DNA from: Amphiura filiformis
Lineage: Eukaryota; Echinodermata; Ophiuroidea; Amphilepidida; Amphiuridae
Assembly: GCF_039555335.1 (NCBI RefSeq)
Contig: NC_092636.1
Location: 55,359,706-55,423,705, forward strand
Direction of reading: 5' to 3'
Length of the DNA stretch: 64,000 bases
The notes beneath the pieces were generated by a model. It saw only the letters and a list, made by a program, of their open reading frames with translations. It ran no database searches and was not told where the DNA came from. Shown in pieces: positions 31,053 to 60,194 of the stretch. Positions within the stretch are counted from its first letter, which is position 1. Every line of letters begins with the position of its first letter. A program made the position numbers and the translations under genes.

Positions 31053-31511
31053 TTAGTGTTGGTATCGACAAGGCGTTGTCGACGAGCACTTTTGCCGATT
31101 GGCGACAAGAGCTTTGCATGTATCGACAAAAAATATCAGAAATTTTGCGATCGTAATTGAAAAATTGATTGGCAGAAACTTTGCTAATTTCCTTCTTTTT
31201 TACCAGCAACCCAAAAGATCTCATGCGACAAGAAAGTTATGAATCTTTTTATCTAAATATCAAAGGATAGTTCATAATATATCCAAAATGGTCAAATCCA
31301 GCAAAATTGTGACCCCTTTCCATGCTTTCCATAGTCCCTGCAGTGTGTTGACTGTAGATGTGCACTCTGTAGTAGGTTGCCGAATTTTGAACCTTGATCG
31401 TCGCAATTTGCCATGGGGCGAATTTTTTGGGACATTAATTTGGCCTGATTGTCGACTTTTAAATTTTTATCGATTGTCGACAATGAAAATGCTTGCCGAT
31501 ACCAGCGCTAG
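31053..31511. mobile_element. Inverted-repeat element, ends 'ggtatcgacaag'
   Basis: tgttggtatcgacaagg on the left is the imperfect inverse of ttgccgataccagcg on the right, with ttgtcgac words in both arms. Approximately 460 bp, no coding content. Confidence 0.55.
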
Positions 31512-32439
31512 GATGTATACATGTGCTTTTGACTTTATCTGCTCACAAAGTAAAAATGTAGTATCAGCATGTAAATAATATAATAAGATGCTGTGTTTTT
31601 ATTTGGGATGCAGATATTATTGAATGGTTTTGGCTTGGTGCAGTATCTGCTTAAAATGCAGATACTGTCCATCCTCCTTATCTGTACCTCTTATATATGG
31701 ATCTCTCTGTTATCTGGCCAAATGATCTTAACCCTGTGAGAACTACCTGCTGATTGCTCAAAAAGTAGTTTATATTATCGATTGGGTCAATCAGCAAACA
31801 TCTTAAGAATAATTTCACCACCAAAAAAATTTGGTGAACTATTTTTAAAGCTCTATTCTGATTGGTGATTCCAATGAAGATATCATGTATTTGGCCAATC
31901 AGAGGTAATGTTAGATTGGCATGTAGTGCTCAGGGGTTATCAGGAAAACATGTTTTTCCAAATGACATGAAACCTTACCATGCTTATGGAACATAGCAAT
32001 TGGCCAAATTTGGAAGTACATCTCTTTGTTGTGCACAGCACTGTTTTAAGTAATATGCCAATCTTCCAATTTCAACACTTTGTAGACGTCCAGTACACTT
32101 ACCTGTATTTTTCTAACCACTGCTTGGTCCCATCATGGCCAGATAAGAGGTTTGACTGTACTATGATGGTTTTACTTGGGAGGGCTGAATGAACCAGATT
32201 TCTCTTTTTATTTTGCCAGCTTTAATATCTACTTATAAAATTGGCTGTATGTTAGAACAGTTAAATAGTATGTTTTGTATCAACATTTTTCTTTTCTTTT
32301 TTATTGAAAAGAATAATAATAAAACACTTGTGTGTGCAAATTTCATAAATATGTTTGCTTGTTCTAGTATGACCATCTAAGCTTCAGGGTGAAAAGTGAA
32401 AGGGTGAAATATTTGACAGCATCATATATTCTCTAATAC

Positions 32440-32730
32440 TATAGTCAACCTCTCTTATAAATGCCTTCACCATTTTTATCAACCAAAATGATTAAAAAAT
32501 GCCGAAATTTCCATGCTATCTTGTGTAAGTAAGCTTGCGATGGTCCACACACAATTGGTAATTCCGAAAATGATGGCGCATGATTGGAAGTAAACCAGAA
32601 ATCATTGCTTGTAAGCTCTTAGTTCGTCATTTTGGCATGATTTTTTTACTTTGGAATTATGGTTGTAAAAAAGACCTAATAGATGCCCCCCCTCCTTTTG
32701 AAAATGTCACACTCTTGGAGAATATACGGT
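32440..32730. repeat. Diverged relative of the 19237-19682 MITE
   Basis: Shares aatgccgaaatttccatgct, tcttgtgtaagtaa and a terminal region with gatgccccccctccttttg. The TIRs have decayed. Confidence 0.4.
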
Positions 32731-32818
32731 ATATTGAAAATATTTCTTCCCCCGAGTCTGTGGTATGATGACTAATAGCGTACTTGTCAAGTCAAGCCCA
32801 GTGTAGCAGTTAATATAC

Positions 32819-33040
32819 TTAACCCTAACACGCCTGAGTACTACAAAATACTACTTGAGATATGCGCTGTTCGTGCGTGCATCCCACGTGGTGTGATGAT
32901 GCAATCGCCCTAAGTGATATATAGGCACGGTTTCACTGGCCAGCGAGGCCCAAGACCTGTGGCAAAGTGTCACCGAGCCAGTGGTTGGCATGTGAGGGGT
33001 CTCGGGTACGAATCCCACCCGGAGCAAACAACTTCTTTCT
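32819..33040 (+). mobile_element. tRNA-related SINE copy
   Basis: Shares the ttaaccctaac, gcatcccac and ctggccagcgaggcc blocks with 24668-24870, and carries the B-box-like gggtacgaatcccacc. A pyrimidine-rich tail (33035-33080) follows. The spurious short ORFs here are not genes. Confidence 0.55.
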
Positions 33041-33655
33041 TTGTTTTCTCTCTTTATTCCTTCCTTCTTTCCCTTCCCATCACCAAAACGCCACTGGCGG
33101 GTTAAGGTTAAGGGATTTTCCAAACCAGAACACCTCACATTCATCAAAATTACCTTAACCCAATTTCAATCCCACAATTGTCAAGATGTACCATTGGATA
33201 ACATTGAAAAGACAATGATTTAGTATTTCATTGCATTATAAAATTAAGGGTCTCATTTCAAGGAACAGATATGGGATAAATATATTTTTTATTTAGAATA
33301 GCACTCTTTTAATGACTCAAATGAATAACAAAATTGAAACAAATTTTATCAAAATAACAGGGTTCTTTTTATTTCCACAGGTCAATATAAGTCTGCTTTA
33401 TGTAGCATATACAATATACAGTTGAAAACAAAATCCAGTGTGATAAGCACACCTCCATTTTATGTGTGTAGTGCCATGAAGAAATATCTTCATCCCTTTT
33501 TCATCAGTATTTTTCTAATCCATATCTACTGAGATGCAAGTCAAAATTTCCTAATTTCAGAAATTTTGCTCAGACAATCCTGTACAAAGTATAGGGAAAG
33601 GTACATTTTCAGGAAATGTTTGGCCGTTTCTGGATTTTGTTGCAACAAACACTGC

Positions 33656-33848
33656 TTCCATTGGGCTATTACTGTTGAAATCTATACACCCTCTATGGAA
33701 GACATGACTTTAATATCCCACAGGGGTGTAGATTTTCAATGGAGTAGCCCATTTAGGTAACCCCGTTTTAAATTCACACTCTGTTGTGGGAGATTAATGT
33801 CATGTCTACTATAGGGAGTGTAAGGATTTCAACTGGAATGGCCCATCC
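33656..33848. repeat. Best preserved copy of the 'ttgaaat-ccacacccc' family
   Basis: A near-palindrome about 190 bp long: ttgggctattactgttgaaa at the left, tttcaactggaatggccc at the right, and central gtagcccatttaggtaaccc. At least six partial copies occur in this window, in both halves. Confidence 0.7.
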
Positions 33849-34495
33849 TCACTGATTTTTGGTTATCCACAGGCATTTTTCACTTCTCAATGTTTTGAAC
33901 ACAGGCTAAACAGACTATTGAAAATTATTATACTCAGCAAATCAGACTATTCACTAACAGGTTAAGTCCCATGCAGTATCACCCGTTAATGAGGACCAAT
34001 CATTCCATGAAGTGTGACATACAAAATTGCTGCACATATTTTTTAGTCTTTCTCGTTAACACAAAGACACAACACTCGTTCGCATAACACAAAGGCATGC
34101 AATGCTGGAGTGATTTGCTAGACACAACGATCAAACTATTGGCCCTCATGAATATGCAAGAATTTACAGCATACAAAGCACAGGGACTTTGGCTGTTTGT
34201 GAATTAGTCTAGTTTTGAAAAACTGGTAGTTAATGCTACTGTGTTTGCAGTCCTCACACTTTGTAGTTGGTGGCCAGAAGTTGCCATAGAATCTTGAATT
34301 TGAATTTGTGGGTGTATATGCCTAGTCCACATTCAGTGATTACCAATAATATCACAGCTTTACAAATATTTATGTACTTACATACAGTAAAACGACATAC
34401 ATGTATTATTACATCCTATGCCCCTGAGCATATATGATTTGATCAAAGATGGTTATAACAATAATTTTGGTTATTAAGCTAAGCTAAGCAGAGAG

Positions 34496-34680
34496 TAAGT
34501 TCACTTCAAGTTCAGTAGTGAAGTAAGTTTGTGTTTCTGTGGTTGCAGTATCGTATTGTGCATGTCCAATTAATTGGGCAGAGCATACACACACATATGT
34601 ACAAGGGACGGGTGTTTTGTCCATGTGCTTGCAGCGCATCCGCAAAAGATATTGACGTCACTACCCCTGAGGTGAACCAA
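34496..34680. mobile_element. MITE related to 12217-12352
   Basis: Left aagttcacttcaagttcagt and right cctgaggtgaaccaa, with acgtcactacc next to the right end, as in 12217-12352. Confidence 0.6.
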
Positions 34681-34859
34681 ATTCTAACATGTGTAAGATC
34701 TGAGACATTGAGAAATAGTTCTTGGTTGTCAACGCGTACAATTTTATTATGTGAAAAGAACGGGCCATACTTAAGTTTGTTCTGGTTATAAATCGCGAAA
34801 GATTAATAAAGTACCAACTTATGCTGGCGAAAACTCCCATATAAGGCATGTGTCAGCCA

Positions 34860-34970
34860 GGCATTATACAATGCACAACTAGCGTAAGTGCTGCGCCCAA
34901 CTGCATGCACACCATTCTATATCAATACACAATGTTATGAGTCACATTTGTTTCACTCATTATAAGCCAA
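34860..34970. repeat. Dispersed repeat shared with 2755-2870
   Basis: Same ordered words as the first copy (cacaactagcgtaagt, ccattctatatc, tgttatgagtc, ataagccaaac). Confidence 0.6.
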
Positions 34971-34976
34971 ACAAAC

Positions 34977-35174
34977 TACCGTAAACATTCGCCTAATGGC
35001 GCACCTGCGCTCCTTTGCCTTGAGGTAAATTTCATGTACAAATAGAGAGCTCCTTCCTCTAAAAATCCCTACAAGAATTAAGGATATGTGCCCTTATTTG
35101 CTGGTTGGATTTTTATGGGTGGGCACTTTTCAGTTATGTCAAGGGAGCTAGCCATTAGGCGAACGTTTACGGTA
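34977..35174. mobile_element. 198-bp MITE with TA ends
   Basis: Begins taccgtaaacattcgcctaa and ends in the near-perfect inverse, gcgaacgtttacggta. The interior matches 9248-9466 in reversed orientation. TIRs of about 24 bp plus TA duplication suggest a Tc1/mariner-type family. Confidence 0.82.
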
Positions 35175-35175
35175 G

Positions 35176-36630
35176 AGGACAGGCAAATTGATTTTGCCTG
35201 TTCAGAGGTGACAATATTTCATGATTTGATTCACTTAAGTGCGAAAGAGGGTAATCATAAATTCCCACAAAATCTCTTAAATCGTAAGTTTACTATGAAT
35301 TTGTAGGGAACTTTTGCAAGACCAAGTAGAGGTTACTTATGGAATAGCATTCATAAAATGCAATTTTCCTCGAATTGGTGAAATACACCCTTATTTAATT
35401 TATTTGTATTTATTTAGTTAGTTTTTTTACTAGTTTTTTTATTTTTGGCTAGATTGGAAATTAATGCTATTGATTTTTTTTTTAATGAAGACATGATTTG
35501 TTACCTTTTAACATAAAATTTAACACATGAACACCATATACATTAAAGTTTTTACAACATTATCTTTGTCAATAACATTGTTATATACATCAAATACATA
35601 TCCAAGTTTACAATTTTGTACAATTTGTAACACATTAAGTCCAACACGTGATTCTTGGCTTTGTTATACACATAATTTCCCAACATGACTATTGGTCAAT
35701 AAAACTACGGCTTTTATTACAATTCAGCATAAAGGGATATGCAGTCATTTAATTCTGACATCACAACGCAAGACAAACTTTCCTATATTTTGATAGAATA
35801 ATGTATGTTGTGATTAAAAAAAACATGATCCTATCACTGAATTAGGCTTGAAACTATAAATACAGCATCTTTAAATAAACTTTGATACAGCACATAAAAA
35901 GATGAAATTTGTGGCAAAGTGCTTCATGATATAGATTTAAATAGACAGAAACAAATAAAGAAAATAATAATTTAGGGTGCCTTTTCACTTATATAATGTG
36001 AATTCTGTGATCAATTTTAGCAAAAGAGGTGTCATTTTAAAGCTTTCAAAGCAGAAATACTGAACTCAAAATTGACTTCACCTGCAAGGGTCCCCTTTTG
36101 ATGTGCTGCACCAGTAGGGCGGTCTTCAAAGGTAGATGACACTTTTGGTGTGAATTAAAGGCTGGTTTTCATTTATTGATATCAAAATTGAAATCTGGCA
36201 AAAATGACTGTATCCATGAATAACAAGTTTAGATGCAGAGTAGTTGTACAGTACTAAGTAGATGAGTACCTGGCCTGGTTTACCCAACCAGTGTGAGTTA
36301 GTCCATGGTCTACTCGGTTGATACCAGGACCATTATCACTGCGCATCTGAACTTGTTAATAATAGCATGTCAAGCAGTAAATAGAGAGGTATCAAAGATG
36401 CTAGTCATGTATTAACTTTTGATCCACGTTTAACTCTAACAGTAACTACCAATCAAGGAGCACTTATATTTTTGATAAAAATTAATTTTTACAAATTTAC
36501 AAAGAGCACTAGAAAACAGGTTGTATAATATAAGCATCAGCATCCCTGTACGATTGGATTGCACATCCCAACTTGGTATAAAAAAATGGAACAAACAAGG
36601 CATTTAACAAATGAATGAGAAAAAAGACAC
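35176..36630. other. Intergenic, no gene seen
   Basis: AT-rich stretch with no supported exon on either strand and no clear repeat pair recognised. Confidence 0.4.
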
Positions 36631-36886
36631 TATGTGACATGATCTGGTCCATGGGAACCAAAGGAGGCATTTTTGAAAATTGAGTTGCTAGAATTATTAC
36701 ACAATATACAAACATAAAAGTTATTATATACTGAAAATGCCAAAGTCTGGCATAAGTTCTGAAGTTTTGTGTTTTTTACTTTCTTATGTAGCCCTATATT
36801 ATTCTTTTTTACTCATATTTTTGCCTTTAATATCTCAACTTCAAATTTGCCACCTTTGGCCTCCATGCACCCGATTGTGTCACATA
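36631..36886. mobile_element. MITE with 'tatgtgacatgatctg' termini, copy 2
   Basis: Left end tatgtgacatgatctggtcc; right end ccgattgtgtcacata. The interior is collinear with 26088-26327. Confidence 0.75.
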
Positions 36887-36949
36887 TGTTTTAGTTCAAT
36901 TTTAGTTCATTGGCATGATTTATGTCTATTAGTATGTTTCTACTGACAC

Positions 36950-37128
36950 CTGGCTATTCCAGTTGAAATCCATACACCCCCTACATGACTTTAATCTTCC
37001 ACACAGGGAGTGTAAATTTCAAATGGGGTTACCTGAATGTGTTACTTCATTTGAAATTCCCTCTGTGTGAGATTAAGGCAATGTCTTCTATATATTGGGT
37101 GGTATATGGATTTTAACTGAAATAGCGT
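36950..37128. repeat. Copy of the 'ttgaaat-ccacacccc' family
   Basis: Starts ggctattccagttgaaatcc and ends ggattttaactgaaatagc, with atttcaaatggggttacctg in the centre. It is palindromic overall. Confidence 0.65.
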
Positions 37129-37624
37129 AATACAGAAAAACAGGTGCTCCTTACCATTACATATTTATTGGTGTCTTTGCTATTCTAACTAAGATCACTC
37201 TATCTGTGTACTTTAATATATGTTTTAGTGTGTAACACAGGAGGAAACCTTTTGGCATTCTGTGTCAATCAGAACTAACTGAATGGGCTGTTTCTACAGA
37301 GCTGGATAACAGGTCAACTCCATGTCTGACAAGTAAAATTCTCAGTAGAAACACCCTATATGATTTATGCAGAAATTTGAGTCACATAGATAGTACCGAC
37401 TGCCATGTTTGCATGTCGCTCATTAGAGAGCAAAATAGTGTACCTCAATTATTTTTCCATATGCTGGTAAATTTTGATTTTTGTTCTGCATGTAATCGAC
37501 ATGCACATAGTGCTACCCAAGCAAACCTTCAAACACTCAAATTTGAAGATACAAATTATTGTTTGATCAAATGCCAGAGGTACACTCTTTTGGTCTCCAT
37601 GCATGACAAACAAAATGGTTGGTT

Positions 37625-38420
37625 TACCCAGCAAACACAAAAACATTTTAAAAACGTTTTAAATAAGTTATATTTTGGCTTTTGGTTTAAGTAAAAACGT
37701 TTTAATAACATTAAAATGTCGGGTTATATAAAGGTCATGATAACGTTTTAAAACGTTTTGTATGAAAACACACTACAACAATATTTTTTAATGTTTTCAA
37801 AAAATGTTATTGTAAACTATTTTTGCATACATTTTTGCCAAATATTGTGTCAATACTTTTAAGTATTGACACAATATTTTAACATAATATTTTAACACAA
37901 TATTTTAACACAATATTTTAACACAATATTTTAACATAATGTTATTTAAAAATAACATTATGTTAAAATATTTGAACCCAGCAAACACAGAAATGTTCTT
38001 AAAATGTTTTTTTCAAAACCTTTTAATAACATTTAAATGTCGGGTTATATAAAGGTCATGAAAACGTTTTTAAAATGTTATTGAAAATATTTTTGGCAAA
38101 CATTTTTCGCAAAATATTTTTTCAACCCCAAAATAACATTCTGTTTAGAATGTTTTGTATCAAGTTTTCAAGAATGTTTTTGGAATGTTATGAAACGTTT
38201 CAAAACGTTTTTATACCCTTTATATAACCCGACATTCAAACGTTTTCTGTAAAACATTTTTGTTTGCTGAGCAGTAGATTATCAAAAAATGTTTTTTAAG
38301 GTTATGAAAACGTTTCATACTCTTAATATACCCTTTATATAACCAGACATTTAAACGTTTTCTGACAACCTTTTATAACCTTTTGCGAATGATGTGGAAA
38401 ACGTTTTGTGTTTGCTGGGT
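37625..38420. mobile_element. Fold-back element with 'acccagcaaacacaaaa' ends
   Basis: Left tacccagcaaacacaaaa and right ttttgtgtttgctgggta are exact inverted repeats bounded by TA. The interior repeats aaaacgtttt words, gggttatataaaggtcatga (twice, plus its inverse) and a tandem acaatattttaac motif. Palindromes lie at 37851-37874 and 37931-37967. Entirely non-coding, about 796 bp. Confidence 0.8.
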
Positions 38421-38679
38421 ACCACAGCATTACACACAGGGCAATTCTGAGTCAGTTCTCTTATAAAATCTCTCTGGATATATGGTATAGTAATATATTA
38501 ACAACTCAACAAATTTTCAATGTACATTTTTTTCAAAATATCAATCAACAACTGTGTTAAGTACATTCTATTTTCCATTTGTGGACAAACCCTGCATCTT
38601 CTTTATACATTTAAATAGCATCTATTATACAACATACAGTTTATACAGGTTCCATGTATACACCTAGCTCCAAGTTGTG

Positions 38680-56575
<17,896 letters not shown>

Positions 56576-56881
56576 TTTGGTTATAAAATATTCCTTACTT
56601 TTATCACAAAGTAATATTTTTTATTTATCGAGGTTATAAATTCCGGACAGTAGTCATATATTCAGAGGAAGAACAAGTGTATGCTGCATGGATATGTACG
56701 TCTGTATGCTATAATGTGAACGTACAAGAAACACGTAAGATGGGTTCTTGTGCTCAGCAATGCTCATAGAATTCAATGGGGAATATCAAGTCCTGGCTCA
56801 AAATGAACAAATGATGGCGCAAAGGTAACTACCTGTTTAAACCCTGGTTTAAACATTTATGTCTAAGGGTAGATGTAGACG

Positions 56882-57008
56882 AGGTATTGTTGGTCGACTA
56901 AACAGCCAAAAATCGAGCTTCATTGTCTAAATCAATATATTATTGAAAAATAACACTTTGATGTTTTGCAAAAGTTCATTCTACAAATCATATACTTTGA
57001 AAACTTGC
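56882..57008 (+). repeat. Dispersed repeat shared with 30869-30997
   Basis: Second copy of the 127-bp repeat beginning aggtattgttggtcga; it sits about 300 bp upstream of the CRAL-TRIO start, in the promoter-side flank. Confidence 0.75.
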
Positions 57009-57289
57009 TTGATTTATAATGAGTTATGTACATTTTACAAAAGTGTTGTTTAGATATAAAAAATAGAATTAATCACATCAATGTTGTTTTACCAGACCCA
57101 GAGATAAAATAAAATAGAATAAATACCCCCTAAATCAGCCTTCACTAATACCAATACGGTATTAGCAGTAGATAGCTACTTCATCAATGCCAGTATAATG
57201 GTGAAACGGAATTGGATCACCCTGTTCACCCTGTATGTTTTCACACGCTTTCGCGGGCTAATTTTTCCTGCCCTTATTTGGAAGGCATG

Positions 57290-57390
57290 CATACGGCATG
57301 TCAGCCAATCAGCGCGATTCCCGGCTGCGTGATCACTTCGCGCCACATGCACAGCGCACCAGAACGTGTGCTACTTTTAATTAGGTAAGT
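57290..57390 (+). promoter_or_regulatory. Promoter-like segment followed by a splice donor
   Basis: CCAAT at 57305-57309 lies in a local GC-rich stretch (gcgcgattcccggctgcg). It is followed 50 bp later by a 29-bp block (57358-57386) ending TTAG|GTAAGT, a consensus donor. The same 29 bp recur at 59398-59426 without the donor. It may be the promoter and leader of a plus-strand gene or of the retroelement. Confidence 0.35.
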
Positions 57391-58124
57391 CGCATTTTTC
57401 AGAGCTCTCGTCAATAATTCACTCAAAGTCCTCGAAAATGCACTGTTATGAGCTATTAATTATATGATATTGTCGGGAAGTATTACGAGCACTTGCAGTA
57501 GATGTTTTGTTATATTATGTCGAGAAGAAATGGTTTAAATAGAGGATTTTGTGTGTCAGTTTGTCTCAGTATAGCGTGTATAGCGTTTCATGCATGTGTA
57601 ATGTGATCTCGCCGCAGCAATTCTTTTTGGCTTCAAAAGTCACAGTTTGCTTTTAGATGTCGCCAAAAACATGCACCTATGCAATTCAGCAGCTATTACT
57701 GGTCATTTTGAGATTAGAACCAGTCTTTTGCGTTTTGCGGAATGTATTGAAAGAGTGTGTATAAAATCATGTCAGTTTATAAATTAATTGTGTTGAGTAT
57801 AGAGTCGCCATGTTACTGTGTTGCGCTATGGAGGTCGAACTTTACACAGGCGGCCTATGGGGGTCAAGTTGTCGTTTTGAGAGTGACGTACTCGTGTACA
57901 TGTACATGATGGCGGCGTGTTGTACATAAGATCATTGTAAATTAAATGCTCTCTTGTCATTTATTATTATTATCTCTTATATTAATCACGATTGCATGTA
58001 ACTTGAGATAATATTTTTGATCATCCTTTTCCTTTTGGACTTCAAATAATTAAATGAAACGCTCTTTCTTTGCAAACTTCGCACATTTAAACGCGCACGC
58101 GCGCCGTGTCTTCGCCCAACAACC

Positions 58125-58138
58125 ATGACTAGGGAAAG
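58125..58138 (+). CDS. Possible tiny first coding exon
   Basis: ATG in a strong context (aacaaccATGA) encodes MTRE plus two bases before the donor GTATGTG, after a CpG-rich leader (cgcgcacgcgcgccg). This is the pattern of a real first exon whose downstream exons lie beyond the window, with the retroelement in its intron. There is no protein evidence. Confidence 0.3.
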
Positions 58139-58325
58139 GTATGTGTATTCTGATAATAAGTATTGTAAATAAATAATCGTTAGTATTTTTCCAAGTCATG
58201 TCAACACGTTTATTACAATTTAATCTTGTGGAAATATAAACTCAGATCTTTATATTTCAATCGTTACTTAATTATACTTCATAACAACTCGTATACTACG
58301 TGCTAAAGTGCATCTAAATAATATT

Positions 58326-58600
58326 ATGAGGACGATCAAGGCGAGTTATCAAATTAAAGAGTAGAGTTATAATAGGCCTAATTAGTTTATGAAGAGTATT
58401 AATCAAGGCGAGTTATCAATTACAGAAGTGGAGTTGTAGGTCTATGCACATTTTATGAGGACGATCGAGGCGAGTTATAAACTAAAGTAGTAGAGTTATA
58501 TTATGGGAAGTGAAGAGTCTAATTAGGCCTATACATTATTTCACAAGATAACTTTGGTGAGTATATGAATGCGAGTTATCAATTACCGAAGTGGAGTTGC
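58326..58600. repeat. Degenerate 'aggcgagttatca' repeats
   Basis: atgaggacgatcaaggcgag at 58326 recurs as atgaggacgatcgaggcgag at 58455, with two further gcgagttatcaatta half units at 58402 and 58570. Unit length is about 129 bp. Confidence 0.65.
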
Positions 58601-58669
58601 AGGTTGAAGGTATAATATTACCACTTATTATTATATGTCCCATGAATAACTGACTCCAGCAGACTACAT

Positions 58670-58890
58670 CAGCATCAGGAGTGGTTGCAAGACGGAACGG
58701 TAAACGTGCCGGGGGCCGTTACTGTGTCTGGCCACGCACATCAGTACCAGGAGTGGTTGCAAGACGGAACGGTAAACGTGCCGGGGGTCGTTACTGTGTC
58801 TGGCCACGCACATCAGTACCAGGAGTGGTTGCAAGACGGAACGGTAAACGTGTCGGGGGCCGTTACTGTGTCTGGCCACGCACATCAACT
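58670..58890. repeat. Three tandem 72-bp units
   Basis: gtggttgcaagacggaacgg starts at 58681, 58753 and 58825, an exact period of 72 bp with few substitutions. Seventy-two is divisible by three, so both strands are open in several frames and give repeat 'ORFs'; I see no evidence they are translated. Confidence 0.92.
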
Positions 58891-59013
58891 TGAAAGTGAA
58901 CAGGCCAGGGGGCCGTTGGGCTGCGCATTTGGATGTCATCAGTCTGTTGGAGCTCAGTATTTCCCATAGTTGTGTTAAAGATATTTTAGGCCCAAGTAAT
59001 GTAAATATATTGT

Positions 59014-59298
59014 GTATATAGTAGTAATACATACAAATACGTGCTCTGCACCCCATTTGTATGCTATTACGAATGCTGGTCCACACCTAGAGGGGGGCTA
59101 TGCTGCCCAAATTTTCATTCATTAATTACATAGGCGGTAATTGGGTAAATGTTTTCATAAGTATATGTGCGGAAATTGGTTATGTGATGTATATAGTAGT
59201 AATACATACAAATACGTGCTCTGCACCCCATTTGTATTCTATTACGAATTTCTGGTCTGCACCTAGAGGGGGGCTATGCTGCCCAATTTTTCATTTAG
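59014..59298. repeat. Direct duplication, 175-bp period
   Basis: gtatatagtagtaatacata and then gtgctctgcaccccatttgt, ctagaggggggctatgctgc occur at 59014-59122 and again at 59189-59298. Confidence 0.9.
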
Positions 59299-59518
59299 AT
59301 AGTTAAAATACCAAATTCTCCTTATGGAGCCAAAATCGTGCAGGTGCAGTAGGCCTAAGTTATGTATTGTATAAAACATGTTAAATTTGTATTAACGACC
59401 AGAACGTGTGCTACTTTTAATTAGGTGGAGGTGACGGAGATGAGGTGACGGGATGCAGGGAGGTTGTGTAGCTAATGTTTCCAAAGACGTAGTAATGTAT
59501 ACCTGGAGTGTGGTGATA

Positions 59519-59524
59519 AATAAA
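59519..59524 (+). terminator. Candidate LTR polyadenylation signal
   Basis: AATAAA in gtgataaataaattag, about 270 bp before the presumed LTR end; its position suits the R region. Confidence 0.45.
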
Positions 59525-59796
59525 TTAGTACAGAAAGTAACAGCTACCGCTTTTTGAGATACTCATTAGTTGCACCGAGTCAAACGTGGAGTTCTGCCCT
59601 CCACACGATACCTACGCCTCTACCCAAAATTGCAGTGCCCTCTTTGAGGGATGGTGTCACCCCGGTCATCCTGACATACACAGCCAACCTTTCCGAGACT
59701 TCCGGTTTAATTCTATCACATTAGTAGAGGCTTAGTGGTGTCGACCTCACGTAGATAATTCGAGTTATTTGCCTACACCCCGAGTCCGCTACAAAT

Positions 59797-59815
59797 TGGT
59801 GTCAGGAGTGGGATT
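59797..59815 (+). promoter_or_regulatory. Primer-binding site, tRNA-Leu type
   Basis: tggtgtcaggagtgggatt is complementary to CCA plus the 3' acceptor and T-arm of a eukaryotic tRNA-Leu (ending ...AATCCCACTCCTGACA-CCA). It lies three bases after the presumed LTR end, the standard position for priming minus-strand DNA synthesis. Confidence 0.85.
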
Positions 59816-60194
59816 GAATATGGTGCAGCTAAGCTTGAAGGAGTAGAAACAAAGTGTGCGACGGCGACTGGGATTAAATATGGTGCAGCTAGAGAGACAG
59901 AAAAAAAAAACTGAGTCCTAAGCTTAGATAGAGGGGAAATAAAGAAATAAAACAAAAGAGAGAAAAAAAAAAAAAGAATTCCTAAGCTTAAAAAAAAAAA
60001 AAAAAAAAGAGAAAGAAAAGAAATGGATTCTTAAGCTTAGAGGCGCAATTAAGATAAGAAAAAAAAAAAAAAAGGAGAACAAAAAAAAAGCGATGTTAAG
60101 CTTAGAGGAGTAAAAGTAAAAGAAAAAAAAAAAAAAAAAAAAAGAGAGAGAAAAAAAAAAAAAAAAAGGGGTCCAAAGCTCAGAGGAAAAAAAA
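59816..60194 (+). other. A-rich gag leader with periodic AAGCTTAGAGG
   Basis: Long A runs are punctuated by six copies or partial copies of taagcttagagg, near 59830, 59919, 59982, 60030, 60097 and 60174. The phrase aatatggtgcagcta also occurs twice (59817 and 59877). No upstream ORF of note. It could be a packaging or translation-control leader, or an expanded tandem repeat. Confidence 0.7.

Noticed and set aside
37377-37694. 105-codon ORF before the fold-back at 37625
   Set aside because: No motif, and its end runs into the transposon terminus.
57358-57384. A spliced-leader RNA gene
   Set aside because: The short exon-plus-donor shape is reminiscent, but there is no Sm site, snRNA promoter or copy array, and trans-splicing is not established in echinoderms or hemichordates. 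Kept only as an open question in the findings.
58664-59086. Repeat-containing ORFs on both strands over the 72-bp units
   Set aside because: A repeat period divisible by three keeps several frames open on both strands at once; no start context, splice sites or homology.
59467-59793. A complete 327-bp 5' LTR (TGTAGC...GCTACA)
   Set aside because: The 6-bp inverted ends are suggestive, but AATAAA lies only 50 bp in, leaving no room for a promoter. Not called as a firm boundary without the 3' LTR.
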